From G963717155 sp963717155 (GTDB lineage Bacteria > Actinomycetota > Thermoleophilia > Gaiellales > JALYLC01), in the NCBI GenBank assembly GCA_963717155.1, contig OY970326.1:4340001-4404000 (forward strand): a stretch of DNA of 64,000 nucleotides, in the 5' to 3' direction. Under the pieces are notes generated by a model, which saw nothing but the letters and a program-made list of their open reading frames with translations, was not told where the DNA came from and made no database searches. Positions 16,437-25,631 of the stretch are shown one piece after another. The stretch's first letter is position 1. The number at the start of each line of letters is the position of its first letter. Position numbers and translations under genes: made by a program.

Positions 16437-17192
16437 ATGCGCCGGCTCCTCGAACTGCTCGGGATCGGGCTGGTGGCCGGCTTCCTCTCGGCCCTCTTCG
16501 GAGTCGGCGGCGGCGTGGTGATCGTGCCGCTCCTGCTCGCACGCGGCTGGCCGATCAAGGTCGCGACCGCGACATCGCTTGCGGCGATCATCGCCACCGC
16601 GGTGTTCGGAGCCGTCCGCTACACCTGGAGCGGGGACGTCGATTTCAGCGACGCCGTGCTGATCGGACTGCCGGCGGTGGTCGGGACCATCCTCGGCACC
16701 CGACTCCAGCGGAACATCTCGGCTGCGCCGCTGCAGCTCGGCTTCGCCGTCCTGCATGGCGGCGGTCGGACTCAAGCTGGCGATCTCTTGACGAGCGCGC
16801 TCGTGATCGCTGCGCTCGGCGTGCTCGCCGGCGTCATCTCGGGCCTCTTCGGCGTCGGCGGCGGAATCATCTTCGTGCCGGCGCTCACGCTGATTCTCGG
16901 CCGCCACCAGCTCCAGGCCGAGGCGACCTCGCTTGCGGCGATCGTGCCGGTCGCGATCGTCGGCTCGTGGCGGCAGAACCGGGAAGGCCTCGTGCGCTGG
17001 AAGACCGCGGCGATCATCGGCGTGGCCTCGATCGGAGGCGTGCTGGCGGGTGCCGAGGTCGCAACGAGCCTCTCGAACAAGGCACTCGAGCGCGCGTTCG
17101 GGATCTTCCTCGTGGCCGCCTCGATCCAGCTGGGCTGGAAGGCGTGGCGCGCGCGGCAGGCAGCTCCCCTCGCCGAGCCCGAGCTGCCCTAG
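16437..17192 (+). CDS. TSUP (TauE/SafE) family membrane transporter
   Basis: 251-residue integral membrane protein of the sulfite/organosulfonate exporter-like family. Both halves carry the repeat GLxSxLFGVGGG followed by VPxLLL (residues about 14-32 and 134-152), with 7-8 hydrophobic segments. The stretch HGGGRTQAGDL at about residue 106 is polar where a membrane helix is expected. One frame over, the same DNA reads MAAVGLKLAIS, so two compensating indels at about 16762 and 16791 are likely. Substrate unknown. Confidence 0.88.
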   Translation: MRRLLELLGIGLVAGFLSALFGVGGGVVIVPLLLARGWPIKVATATSLAAIIATAVFGAVRYTWSGDVDFSDAVLIGLPAVVGTILGTRLQRNISAAPLQLGFAVLHGGGRTQAGDLLTSALVIAALGVLAGVISGLFGVGGGIIFVPALTLILGRHQLQAEATSLAAIVPVAIVGSWRQNREGLVRWKTAAIIGVASIGGVLAGAEVATSLSNKALERAFGIFLVAASIQLGWKAWRARQAAPLAEPELP

Positions 17193-17204
17193 CCAGAGAC
17201 CTGG

Positions 17205-17576
17205 TCAGGCGTGCTCCTCGACGTCCATCCGGACGACGAGATCGCCCTCGAAGGCATACACGTGACGGACGTCTCCCTCTGCGAGCAGCGTGCCGTCGAG
17301 TGCTCGGGCAATCTGGTGCACCTCGACGACCACGCTGCCGTCCGGTCGGGGGAGAAAGCCGATCGGCTCGACCGAGGGGTCGATCGCCGCCCACTGACGT
17401 GTCCAGTAGTCGCGAACCTCCTCGCGCCCGTGGACGCGTCCTCCCTCCCACGCGTTCGGCCAGTCGACATCGGGTGCGAGCTGCGCGAGCACCATCTCGA
17501 CGTCTCGGGCGTTGAACGCCGCGTAGAGCATCCTCAGCAGCGTCTCGCGGTCCGTGTGCGGCTCGGTCGGGGTCAT
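17205..17576 (-). CDS. SnoaL-like (NTF2 fold) protein
   Basis: 123-residue protein with the NTF2/SnoaL pattern: LLRMLYAAFNARDVEMVLAQLAPDVDW at the start, then VHGREEVRDYWTRQW, VHQIARA and a final beta strand VVRMDV. These cone-shaped folds serve as isomerases, binding proteins or unknowns; no function can be fixed. The ATG is six bases after TAGGCT (17588-17583). That TAG is also the stop codon of the upstream alcohol dehydrogenase, so the gene has its own probable promoter. Confidence 0.82.
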   Translation of the reverse strand: MTPTEPHTDRETLLRMLYAAFNARDVEMVLAQLAPDVDWPNAWEGGRVHGREEVRDYWTRQWAAIDPSVEPIGFLPRPDGSVVVEVHQIARALDGTLLAEGDVRHVYAFEGDLVVRMDVEEHA

Positions 17577-17585
17577 GGGGCCAGC

Positions 17586-18542
17586 CTAGTGCGTCGTGGC
17601 GAGCAGTGACTTGCCGAGCGTCGTCCTCGCCTCGATCGCCGCATGGGCGTCTGCGGCGCGCTCGAGATCGATGATCTGCCCGATCACGGGCCGCAGGCGG
17701 CCGGCGGCCGCCTCCGCCAGTGCGGTGGCCGAGAGGTCGCGCAGCTCCTCGGGCGTGGCACCGGTTCCTCGCAGCAGCGCGACTCCACGCCGGTCGGCCT
17801 CGTCGGTGGAGACCTGCGTGAACGTTCCGCTCGCCTGTCCGAACGAGACGAACCGCCCGCCTCTGCGCACGAGCGCGAACGACGCGCGGCCCAGATCTCC
17901 GCCGACGCCGTCGAACACGACATCGACGGCGCCGAGCCGTTCTGCCCATGCGGTCTCGGTGTAGTCGACCGTGAGCGTGGCGCCGAGCTCGCGCGCGAGC
18001 TCGACCTTGCGCCTCGAGCCCGCCGCTGCCGCCACGACGGCTCCGGCTCGAGCTGCGAGCTGCACCAGGAGGCTGCCGACACCACCGGCCGCGGCCAGCA
18101 CGAGCACCGTCTCGTCCGGCCGGGTCGCAGCAGCGCGCGCGAGCGCGACCGCGGTCCGCCCGTCGGCGAGGAGCGCGACGGCGTCGGCGATCGCCAGGGC
18201 GCCGGGCACGGGCAGCAGGTCGGCGGCCGCCGCTGCCGCGCGCATGGCGTAGCCGCGCGACCCGCCAGTGGTGCTGACCACGCGTGCCCCGAGCCACGAG
18301 GGGTCCACGCCGTCGCCGATCACGCTCACGAAGCCTCCGACGCCGCTCCCGGGGATCCACGGCAGCGCCGGGAGCATCGACGGATGCGGGGGAAGGCCGG
18401 CGCGGAGCTGTGTCTCGACGAACGTGATGCTTGCAAACTCGACGTCGACGATCACCGTGTGGGCGAGGACGGACGGCTCGTCGACGTCCCTCGGCACCAG
18501 GACATCTGGCCCCCCGAACTCGCGAACGACGATCGCACGCAT
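17586..18542 (-). CDS. Zinc-independent MDR / quinone oxidoreductase
   Basis: 318-residue medium-chain dehydrogenase/reductase. The N-terminal GroES-like part (MRAIVVREFGGPDVL, residues 1-115) lacks the structural zinc cysteines. The NADP-binding part has LVLAAAGGVGSLLVQLA at about residue 142 and DVVFDGVGGD later, as in quinone oxidoreductases. ATG 18542 overlaps the stop of a ten-residue upstream frame (TGATG), suggesting translational coupling. It reduces quinones or enones in relatives; the substrate here is unknown. Confidence 0.87.
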   Translation of the reverse strand: MRAIVVREFGGPDVLVPRDVDEPSVLAHTVIVDVEFASITFVETQLRAGLPPHPSMLPALPWIPGSGVGGFVSVIGDGVDPSWLGARVVSTTGGSRGYAMRAAAAAADLLPVPGALAIADAVALLADGRTAVALARAAATRPDETVLVLAAAGGVGSLLVQLAARAGAVVAAAAGSRRKVELARELGATLTVDYTETAWAERLGAVDVVFDGVGGDLGRASFALVRRGGRFVSFGQASGTFTQVSTDEADRRGVALLRGTGATPEELRDLSATALAEAAAGRLRPVIGQIIDLERAADAHAAIEARTTLGKSLLATTH

Positions 18543-18574
18543 CACGCGACCCGCTCCGCCGACACCCGGTTCAT
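18542..18574 (-). CDS. Possible leaderless mini-ORF (10 aa) upstream of the MDR gene
   Basis: Short frame MNRVSAERVA. Its ATG lies six bases after TACCCT (18586-18581), the same geometry as leaderless genes in this window. Its TGA overlaps the next gene's ATG as TGATG, and GGAGCGG within it could serve as ribosome site for that gene. It may be a coupling uORF rather than a functional peptide. Confidence 0.4.
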   Translation of the reverse strand: MNRVSAERVA

Positions 18575-18585
18575 GCTGCCAGGGT

Positions 18586-18739
18586 ATGCGGCACGAGCTG
18601 CGCACGGGATCCGCGGCGGACATCGACTCGCTCGAGCCGCTGTGGGCCGCTGGGCAACACCGGCGCGATCCGGCTCTACGAGCGGCGTGGGTACCGGCCC
18701 GCGTGGATGTACCTCTCGCGTTTCGTCGCCCGATATTGA
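18586..18739 (+). pseudogene. Collapsed GNAT acetyltransferase remnant
   Basis: An ATG at 18586 opens MRHELRTGSAADIDSLEPLW, typical of a GNAT N-terminus. In another frame, the same short stretch ends with GNTGAIRLYERRGYRPAWMY, the conserved C-terminal part of a GNAT domain. About 80-100 central residues, including the acetyl-CoA loop, are missing and the two ends are out of frame. This is an internal deletion, not a simple indel. It sits between the MDR gene and tetR. Confidence 0.72.
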
Positions 18740-18740
18740 A

Positions 18741-18771
18741 CTAACCGGTCGGTATCCTACTGACCGGTTAG
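18741..18771. promoter_or_regulatory. TetR operator (inverted repeat)
   Basis: CTAACCGGTC, 11-base spacer, GACCGGTTAG: perfect 10-base arms directly upstream of the TetR gene. The right arm overlaps the probable -10 TAGTAT (18769-18774), which stands six bases before the ATG. Autorepression is the natural reading. Confidence 0.75.
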
Positions 18772-18780
18772 TATAGTGAG

Positions 18781-19356
18781 ATGGCACCGTCGCCCGATCT
18801 GCGGCCCGCGCCGGCCCGTGAGCGACTGATGCGGGCGGCGGCCGACCTGTTCTACGCGGAGGGGTACGGCGTCTCGATCGAGGCGATCGCCGAGCGGGCC
18901 GGGGTCGCGAAGCCGACGGTGTACGCGCACTTCGCGTCGAAGGAGGCGCTCATCGCCGCGGTGCTCGACGCCGCGACCGAGCAGTGGTTCGTCGAGCTCG
19001 ATGCCGAGGTCGCACACCGCGCCGGCAATCCGGTCTCGCAGATCATGGCGCCGTTCGACCTGCTGGTCGAGGATCTTCCGGATCCGGCCTACCGCGGCTG
19101 CCTGTTCGTCAACAGCGCCGCGGCGTTCCCCGATCCGGCGCATCCGGCACGCCAGGTGCTGGCCGCACACCACGAGCGCATGCTCGAGCGGTTCGAGGGT
19201 CTGGCAGCGGCTGCCGGAGCGTCGCGTCCGGAGCCCGTCGCGTGGGCACTCCTGCTGCTGTACGACGGCGTCAAGGTGCGGGGACTCGTCGACGTCTCGG
19301 GTGCGGTCGCCGACAACGCGCGAGAAGCGGCGCGGACGCTCGTAATCAGTCACTGA
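18781..19356 (+). CDS. TetR-family transcriptional regulator
   Basis: 191-residue repressor. The N-terminal HTH is textbook: RERLMRAAADLFYAEGYGVSIEAIAERAGVAKPTVYAHFASKEALIAAVL (residues about 14-62). The C-terminal ligand domain resembles TetR_C proteins with RGCLFVNSAAAFPDP. The operator overlaps its own promoter; the MDR gene upstream or the alcohol dehydrogenase downstream could be further targets. The ligand is unknown. Confidence 0.9.
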   Translation: MAPSPDLRPAPARERLMRAAADLFYAEGYGVSIEAIAERAGVAKPTVYAHFASKEALIAAVLDAATEQWFVELDAEVAHRAGNPVSQIMAPFDLLVEDLPDPAYRGCLFVNSAAAFPDPAHPARQVLAAHHERMLERFEGLAAAAGASRPEPVAWALLLLYDGVKVRGLVDVSGAVADNAREAARTLVISH

Positions 19357-19370
19357 ACACCGGGTCGCGG

Positions 19371-20459
19371 TCAGTACACGACGACGCGACGAGCACCCTC
19401 GCGCCGGCGCAGCCGATCGAGCGCGTCCTCGAGGTCGTCGAGCGGGATCTCGGCCTCGATCAGGCGGTCGATCGGCAGCCGCCCCTCGACGTGCAGCCGG
19501 GCGAGCCGCGGGAAGTCCCGCTGGGGCACGGTCGAGCCGTAGCTCGATCCCTTCAGCGTGCGCCCGCCGTCGACGAACGCGAACTGCTCGATCGCGAACG
19601 CCTCGCCCTTCGCCGCCATGCCGACCAGCATGAGCGTGCCTCCGCGAGGTACGAGGCTCAGCGCGAGGTGGAGCGTCGCCTGCGCACCGACGACCTCGAA
19701 CACGTAGTCGGGCCCACCTCCCGGACAGATCGCCGCGACGTCGCGCGCGGCACCGTCGGCCAGCACTCCGTGGGTCGCGCCGAGCTCACGAGCGAGCTGG
19801 AGCTTGGCCGGGTTCGAGTCGATCGCGATGATCGGCGTCGCACCCGAGAGCGCCGCGCCCATGATCACCGAGAGGCCGACACCGCCGCAGCCGACGACGG
19901 CGACCGCGGAGCCGGCCTCGACCTGCGCCGTGTTGAGCACCGCTCCGACACCCGTGGCGACGGCGCAGCCGATCAGCGCCGCCACTCCCGCCGGCGTCTC
20001 GCGAGGAACGCGGATCGCGGCGGTCGCGGGCACGATCGTTCGCTCGCAGAAGACGCCGATGCCGCAGTACGGCCACACGTCCTCTCCCGATGGGCGATGA
20101 AGGCGGGTCGTGCCGTCGGTCATCGCATGGTGCTGCGCTCCGGTGTCGACGCACAGCCACGGCCGGCCGGTGACGCAGCGCAGGCAGGTCCCGCACGGCG
20201 CGTTCCACGACAGCACGACGCGGTCTCCAGGCGCGAGTCCCTCGACCCCGTCGCCCACCGACGCGACCTCGCCGGCCCCCTCGTGGCCGATCACCGTGAG
20301 GCGGTCGAGCGGCCAGTCGCCGTCTCGCGTGTGCAGATCCGAGTGGCAGACGCCGGCAGCCAGCATGCGCACCTCGATCTCGCCGGCGCCGGGCGGGTCG
20401 ACGACCAGCTCCTCGATGCTGATCCCGTCGGACGGGTGCTGGAACACGGCGGCTCGCAC
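19371..20459 (-). CDS. Zinc-dependent alcohol dehydrogenase (class III-like)
   Basis: 362-residue medium-chain alcohol dehydrogenase oxidising alcohols with NAD or a bound cofactor. Catalytic zinc residues sit in GVCHSDLHT and GHEGAGEV, and the structural zinc cysteines in the CGTCLRC...C region at about residue 90-105. The Rossmann motif is VVGCGGVGLSVI at about 185. The length and DDLEDALDRLRR C-terminus fit the NDMA/mycothiol-type actinobacterial subgroup. GTG 20459 is chosen because TATCCT (20473-20468) lies eight bases upstream. Confidence 0.9.
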   Translation of the reverse strand: MRAAVFQHPSDGISIEELVVDPPGAGEIEVRMLAAGVCHSDLHTRDGDWPLDRLTVIGHEGAGEVASVGDGVEGLAPGDRVVLSWNAPCGTCLRCVTGRPWLCVDTGAQHHAMTDGTTRLHRPSGEDVWPYCGIGVFCERTIVPATAAIRVPRETPAGVAALIGCAVATGVGAVLNTAQVEAGSAVAVVGCGGVGLSVIMGAALSGATPIIAIDSNPAKLQLARELGATHGVLADGAARDVAAICPGGGPDYVFEVVGAQATLHLALSLVPRGGTLMLVGMAAKGEAFAIEQFAFVDGGRTLKGSSYGSTVPQRDFPRLARLHVEGRLPIDRLIEAEIPLDDLEDALDRLRRREGARRVVVY

Positions 20460-20467
20460 TGCGGCGG

Positions 20468-20477
20468 AGGATAGAGT
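20468..20477. promoter_or_regulatory. Shared-TA bidirectional promoter, alcohol dehydrogenase / acyl-CoA ligase
   Basis: AGGATAGAGT reads TATCCT on the minus strand (8 bases before GTG 20459) and TAGAGT on the plus strand (6 bases before GTG 20484), sharing TA 20472-20473. Both messages would be leaderless. Confidence 0.6.
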
Positions 20478-20483
20478 CACGGC

Positions 20484-22435
20484 GTGGACGACGAGACGGT
20501 CTGGAAGCCGCGAGCCGACGCGTTCGGCAGCTCGAACGCCGGCCGGCTGGCACGCCGCCTCGGCGTCGGCGGTGGACACGACGAGCTGCACGCCGCGTCG
20601 GTTGCCGACCTCGGCCGCTTCTGGGACGCCGTCGTGCAGGACCTCGCGCTGCCGTTCGCAGAGCCGTACGGCCAGGTGCTCGACGAGTCGGCGGGGCCCG
20701 AGTGGCCGAGGTGGTTCGTGGGCGGTCGCCTCAACCTGGCCCACGCCTGCGTCGAGCGCTTCGCCGACGACCCTGCGCACGCGAGCCGCGACGCCGTCGT
20801 CTGGGAGGGCGAGGAGGGCGTCACGCGTCGCTGGACGTACGCGGAGCTCGCGCGCGAGACGGCACGTCTCGCGGAGGGCCTCCACGACCTCGGCGTCCGC
20901 CAGGGAGACGCCGTCGCCCTGCTCCTGCCGATGGTGCCCGAGGCCGCCGCCGCCCTGTATGCCGTCGCCTCGCTCGGTGCGCTCGCGGTGCCGATCTTCT
21001 CGGGGTTCTCGGCTCCCGCCGTGGCAAGCCGGCTGATCGACTCGGGCGCGATCGTCCTCATCACGTGTGACGCGTTTCCCCGGCGCGGCCGCCCGGTTCC
21101 GGCGAAGGAACTGCGGACAGGGCCGCTGCCGAGGCTCCGGCGCTCCGGCACGTCGTCGTCCTCCGCCGTCTCGGCGTGGACGTGCCATGGCAGGAAGGCC
21201 GCGACGTCTGGTACCACGATCTCGTCGCCGATCGACCCGGCGAACGGCGAGCGGTCGCCGTCGACAGCGAGCATCCCGTCCTGCTCGGCTACACCTCGGG
21301 CACGACCGGCCGACCGAAGGGCGCCGTGCACGTGCACGGCGGGCTGCTCGTGAAGTTCGCCTCCGAGACCGCCTACATCGGAGACCTCGGGCCGGACGAT
21401 CGCGTCCACTGGGCCACCGATCTCGGCTGGATCATGGGGCCCTGGCTGCTGATCGGGACGCATGCTCTGGGCGGCTGCGTCCTGCAGTTCGACGGCGCGC
21501 CCGACTTCCCCGATCCCGGCCGGCTCTGGCGACTCGTCGCAGATCATCGGCTGACGTTCCTCGGGGTGTCACCGACGCTCGTGCGCGCGCTTCGCTCCGC
21601 GGGCGACGAGCACCACCGCTCGGTCGACCTCTCGACCCTCGCCGAGTTCGGGTCGACCGGCGAGCCGTGGAACCCGGAGCCCTACCGCTGGCTCGCCGAG
21701 GAGGTCGGCGGCGGACGCGTGCCGATCATGAACATCTCGGGAGGGACCGAGGTCGGCGCCTGCTTCCTCGGATCGCCGCCGTACCTGTCGCACAAGGCGT
21801 GCTCGCTCGGACGGCCGGCACTCGGCATGGCGATGGACGTCTACGCCGCCGACGGCAGCTCGCTCGCCAATCGTCCGGGGGAGGTCGGCGAGCTCGTCTG
21901 CACCCGGCCGTGGCCCGCCCAGACCCGTGGGGTGTTCGGCGACCCCGAGCGCTACCTCGATGCGTACTGGCGACGCTTCCCGGGCGTGTGGACCCACGGC
22001 GACTGGGCCACGGTCGACGCCGATGGCGAGTGGTTCCTGCACGGCCGCAGCGATGACACGCTGAACGTGGCCGGAAAGCGCATCGGCCCGGCCGAGTACG
22101 AGTCGGCGCTCGTCGCCGACCCCGACGTGGTCGAGGCCTGCGCCGTCGGCATCCCGCACGGCGTCAAGGGCGAGGTCGCCTGGTGTCTCTGCGTCCTCCG
22201 TCCCGGGACCGATCCGAGCGACGAGCTCCGCCAGCGGTTGCGGCTGCGCTGCAGCGACGAGCTCGGCAAGGCGTTCGCCCCGGCCGAGGTGCGCTTCACG
22301 ATGGCGCTGCCACGCACGCGTAGTGCGAAGATCGTCCGGCGCGCGGTGCGTGCGGCGCTGCTCGACGAGGATCCGGGGGACCTCTCGACGCTCGAGGACG
22401 CCTCGGCGCTGGACGCGATCAGGAACGCGACGTGA
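20484..22435 (+). CDS. AMP-forming acyl-CoA synthetase, frame break near 21110
   Basis: ANL-superfamily ligase (about 650 aa when joined) activating a carboxylic acid via acyl-AMP. The first frame covers the ACS-like N-terminus and VRQGDAVALLLPMVPEAAAAL. The second frame carries the P-loop YTSGTTGRPKGAV, ISGGTEVGACF, the HGDWATVDADG region and the hinge RSDDTLNVAGKRIGPAEYE. Between about 21105 and 21117 the frame changes; AKE followed by DRAAAEAPALRH in the shifted frame reads naturally, so one base is off. The C-terminal catalytic Lys region (TRSAKIVRR) is present. Substrate not assignable. Confidence 0.82.
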
Positions 22436-23051
22436 GCACGCCGAGCACCGTACGAACGGCCTCTTCGGGCTCGGCGTCCGCCGCGAGGGCTCGCGCCCAC
22501 ACGACGTGCCTGTCGGCGACCGTCTTCGCCTGACAGGGCAGGCCGAGCGCCTCGTCGACGTCGCTTCGCGGGGCCCGCGAGCATCCGCCTCCGACCTTCT
22601 CCTCGATGACGCACGCGCCCCGGTACGACCCGCCGATCGCGCGCGTGGCGATCTCGGCGACCGCGCGCGAGTCGTTCGCCGTCTCGCGCACGTCGTCGCC
22701 GAGGGTGCGCACGACGACGGGCAGCCCGAGCTCCCAGATCGACTGCCGCGCGTCCTCGACGGTCGCGCACTCGCGAAACGCGGGCTGTCGGACACCGTTT
22801 GCCGCAAGCGCCCGGCGCATCGCGCCGACGTCGGTGCCGCGCACCGCAGCCTCGGCGCTCCACGGGTGCGAGACACCGCGCTCCTCGGCAAGCCGTGCGG
22901 CCTCGCGGAAGGCATCGTCGGAGCCGACGCCGACGATCGCGTCGACCGGGTCGTCGTCGAGCGCGAGCAGCGGCGCGTACCCGAGTCGAGCGACCTCGGC
23001 AGCTCCGCGCGCGGCGGCCTCCGCCGGTCCGAGTATCAGGACGCGAGCCAT
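22419..23051 (-). CDS. ATP-grasp / biotin-carboxylase-like N-terminal protein, short
   Basis: 210-residue protein beginning MARVLILGPAEAAARGAAEVARLGY, a Rossmann-like pre-ATP-grasp fold, followed by VRQPAFRECATVEDARQSIWELGLPVVVRTLGDD, which resembles the start of a carbamoyl-phosphate-synthase-type ATP-grasp domain. The lobe with the metal-binding Glu/Asn pair is not present, so it is either a truncated relative or a binding protein. It overlaps the ligase end by 17 bases tail to tail. Function unknown. Confidence 0.65.
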   Translation of the reverse strand: MARVLILGPAEAAARGAAEVARLGYAPLLALDDDPVDAIVGVGSDDAFREAARLAEERGVSHPWSAEAAVRGTDVGAMRRALAANGVRQPAFRECATVEDARQSIWELGLPVVVRTLGDDVRETANDSRAVAEIATRAIGGSYRGACVIEEKVGGGCSRAPRSDVDEALGLPCQAKTVADRHVVWARALAADAEPEEAVRTVLGVLTSRS

Positions 23052-23098
23052 CCACCGGGGACGGTACACGCAATCCAGACTGTTGCTAAGGGCCGGCC

Positions 23099-24389
23099 CT
23101 ATGGCGTCGGAGGGGGCACCTCGACCTGCACCAGTGCGGGCTCGAGGTCGCGATCGGCGATCCGGATCCGGACTGCATAGCACCACGAGCCCGGCGTCAA
23201 CCCGCTGCTGTCCGTGACCGAGATGTCTCCCGGCGCCGGCGACGGCTCGCCGACAACCTCGCCGTTGATCGTGATCCCGGCCGTCGGGCACGCGCCGACG
23301 ATCCTCTCGACGCGCACGGCAGCGGCCACCGGTGATGCGGGGAGCCGGAAGTGCACCGTCACCTCTGGCGCGGTCTGGCCGGCGACGATTCCCGGCGCGA
23401 GCGCAGCCGTCGCCGTGAGCCCGAGCCGACTCGCGAGCCCCGGACGCGGGCCGATCTGCACGACCGCATTCGCGGCTCGCGTGTAGCGATGCGCTGGTCC
23501 GATCGTCCACACGCTGTAGCACCAGGTCCCCGGGTCGAGGTGGTCGACGTCGAGAAGCGTTCGAGCGCCGGTTCGCGGCGGCAGATACGCGAGCGTGACC
23601 CCGGTCCTGCTCGGCGGGGATGGGCGGACCGCGACGTCGTTCAGGCCCGGAACAGCCGGGAACGTCGAGCAGGCGCCCTCCCGGCGGTTGACGAGCACGT
23701 GCCGCAAGGAGGAGGCCGGCGCCACGTTCCAGCTGATGTTCGTCGTCGCGAGACTGCTCGCAGGGAAGACCCGAGCGCGCGCGTGGACCGCCGGCGGCGG
23801 CGTCGGCAGGAGCGGGCAGTACGGGAACATCGAGCCGACCGGCCGTGCGCGGCCCGCCGTAGAGCTTGACCGCCCCCGCGACGTCAGTCGGCTCGAGCAC
23901 CCGGCAGTCGTACTCCCACGGCAGCGGCGCGACCCCACCGCAGGTCTGCGGCCGGGTTCCCTCGTCCGGTGACATCAGCGAGCAGAGGCGGGTCTCGTGG
24001 CCGAAGCCGAGCACGTGCCCGAGCTCGTGCGCCGCGATCGGGATCAGGCCGAGCGGACCGCACGACGCCTGCAGGAAGACGATGCCGACGCGCCCGCGGA
24101 CGTAGCCCACAGGCGCGCGTCCGACCACGTTGTCGCACGGTCCGGCCGAGAGACGCCGGATCCGGATCGACGCGCGCGCGCCCGGAACCTCGGTCAGGTG
24201 GATGTTCGCGCCCGATCGGTTCCAGCGCGCCGCGGCCTGCTCGACGGCGGATCGCAGCGCAGGCGCATCGACGTGGTAGGGCACGTAGCCGTGCGGCCAG
24301 GCGGCCCCGGCGACCGCGAACGCGCCGGCCCCGGCCGGTGCGGCGAGCGCCGCTGCGACGGCGAGCAGCACCGGCACGGTCCACCTCAT
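23099..24389 (-). CDS. Secreted matrixin-like metalloprotease with C-terminal domain, frame break near 23845
   Basis: Signal peptide (hydrophobic residues 4-24), then a metzincin domain with HELGHVLGFGHE (zinc His121, 125, 131) and a Met-turn SLMSP, as in matrixins. The frame breaks near 23845, after VKLYGGPRTAG. The next frame continues with FPYCPLLPTPPP and a further ~220 residues containing two Ig-like modules with repeated PGTWCYSVW / PGSWCYAVR motifs. The joined length is about 429 aa. The ATG overlaps the moeA stop (ATGA), so it is transcribed with moeA, an unusual pairing. Confidence 0.8.
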
Positions 24390-25605
24390 CGCAGGTACAC
24401 CTCGACCGGCTCACCGGCGCGCAGCCCTTCGAGGTCCTCGGGTACGACGATCTGCCCGTCGGCGCGAACGAGGGTCGACAGCAGCGCCGAGCCCTTCGGC
24501 AACGGCTCGGCGATACCGTCGGCGAGGCGCACCTGCACGATGTCGAGCCGGCCGACGGAAGACGGCACGTCACCGGCGAGGATGGCGCTGACGCTCGGGG
24601 CGTGCAGGCTCCGCGGCGAAGCCTCCGACACGCCGGACGATCGGGCAGCCGACGAGCTCGAAGACGACGAGCGCCGACAGCGGGTTTCCGGGAAGGCCGA
24701 TCACGGGGACGCCGCCCACGTCCGCGAGCAGGGTCGGTCTGCCGGGGCGGAGGGCGAGCCCGTGGCACCAGACGCCCGGCGGGCCGAGGCGTTCGACGAC
24801 GCGGGCCGTCAGGTCGCGCTCGCCGACCGAGCTTCCTGCCGAGAGCACGAGGATGTCGCAGTCGACGAGCGCCGTCGCGGCATGCGGCCTCGAGGGCGAC
24901 CTCGTTGTCCGGCACGATCCCGTGGCGCACCGGCTCGCCGTGCGCGATGCACACGAGCGCGGCGATCGCGGGGCCGATCGCGTCGCGCACCTGGCCCGGT
25001 CGGAGGCTCGCGGTGTCGGGGGGTACGACCTCGTCGCCCGTCGAGATGATCGCGACCCTGGGACGGCGCCAGACTCCGACACGCTCGCAGCCGGCGGCCG
25101 AGAGCGCCGCGACCTCGCGCACGCCGATCGGGCGTCCCGCCGCGGCGAGCACGGCTCCGACCGCGAAGTCGTCGTCCTCGCGCACGACGTGCTGGCCCGG
25201 CAGCGCGCGGCGCGAGACGCGCACGCGGTCGGGCGAGGGCGCATCCGTGTACTCGACCATCACGACGGCGTCGGCGCCGTCCGGGAGCGCGCCGCCGGTC
25301 GCGACCGAGAGCGCGGTGCCGTGTCGCAGCGCGGACGGCGGGGGCTCGCCCATCCGAATCGCCCCGACGATCTCGAGCGATGCCGGCAACTCGTCGCTCG
25401 CGTCGCTCGTATCGGTGGCCATCACCGCGTACCCGTCGACGGCGGATCGTGCGAAGCCGGGAAGGGCCGCGGGAGCCAGCACGTCCGTCGCCGGCACGCG
25501 CCCGAGCACGTCGTCCACTGCGACGGTCTCGATCGTGGTTCGCCGGGCCGGGCGGAAGGTGTCGAGAGCCTCCTGGACCCGCCGCACGCGGGACGGCTTG
25601 GACAC
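24386..25605 (-). CDS. moeA: Molybdopterin molybdenumtransferase MoeA, two frame breaks
   Basis: Inserts molybdate into molybdopterin. N-terminal: RRTTIETVAVDDVLGRVPATDVLAP, PGFARSAVDGYAV and the substrate loop GALPDGADAVVMVE. The middle frame gives DCDILVLSAGSSVGERDLT and GLPGNPLSALVVFE, both MoeA signatures. The last frame gives the C-terminal domain IV ending VYLR. Breaks lie near 24888 (GCATGCC, one extra base restores EAAATALVD) and near 24622 (one missing base restores RRVSEASPRSLH). GTG 25605 stands eight bases after TACACT. Joined length about 406 aa, normal for MoeA. Confidence 0.88.
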
Positions 25606-25613
25606 GATCGGGC

Positions 25614-25623
25614 AGTGTAGGGT
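25614..25623. promoter_or_regulatory. Shared-TA bidirectional promoter, moeA / enolase-like gene
   Basis: AGTGTAGGGT gives TACACT on the minus strand (8 bases before GTG 25605) and TAGGGT on the plus strand (8 bases before ATG 25632), sharing TA 25618-25619. Confidence 0.6.
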
Positions 25624-25631
25624 GCTCGGAA

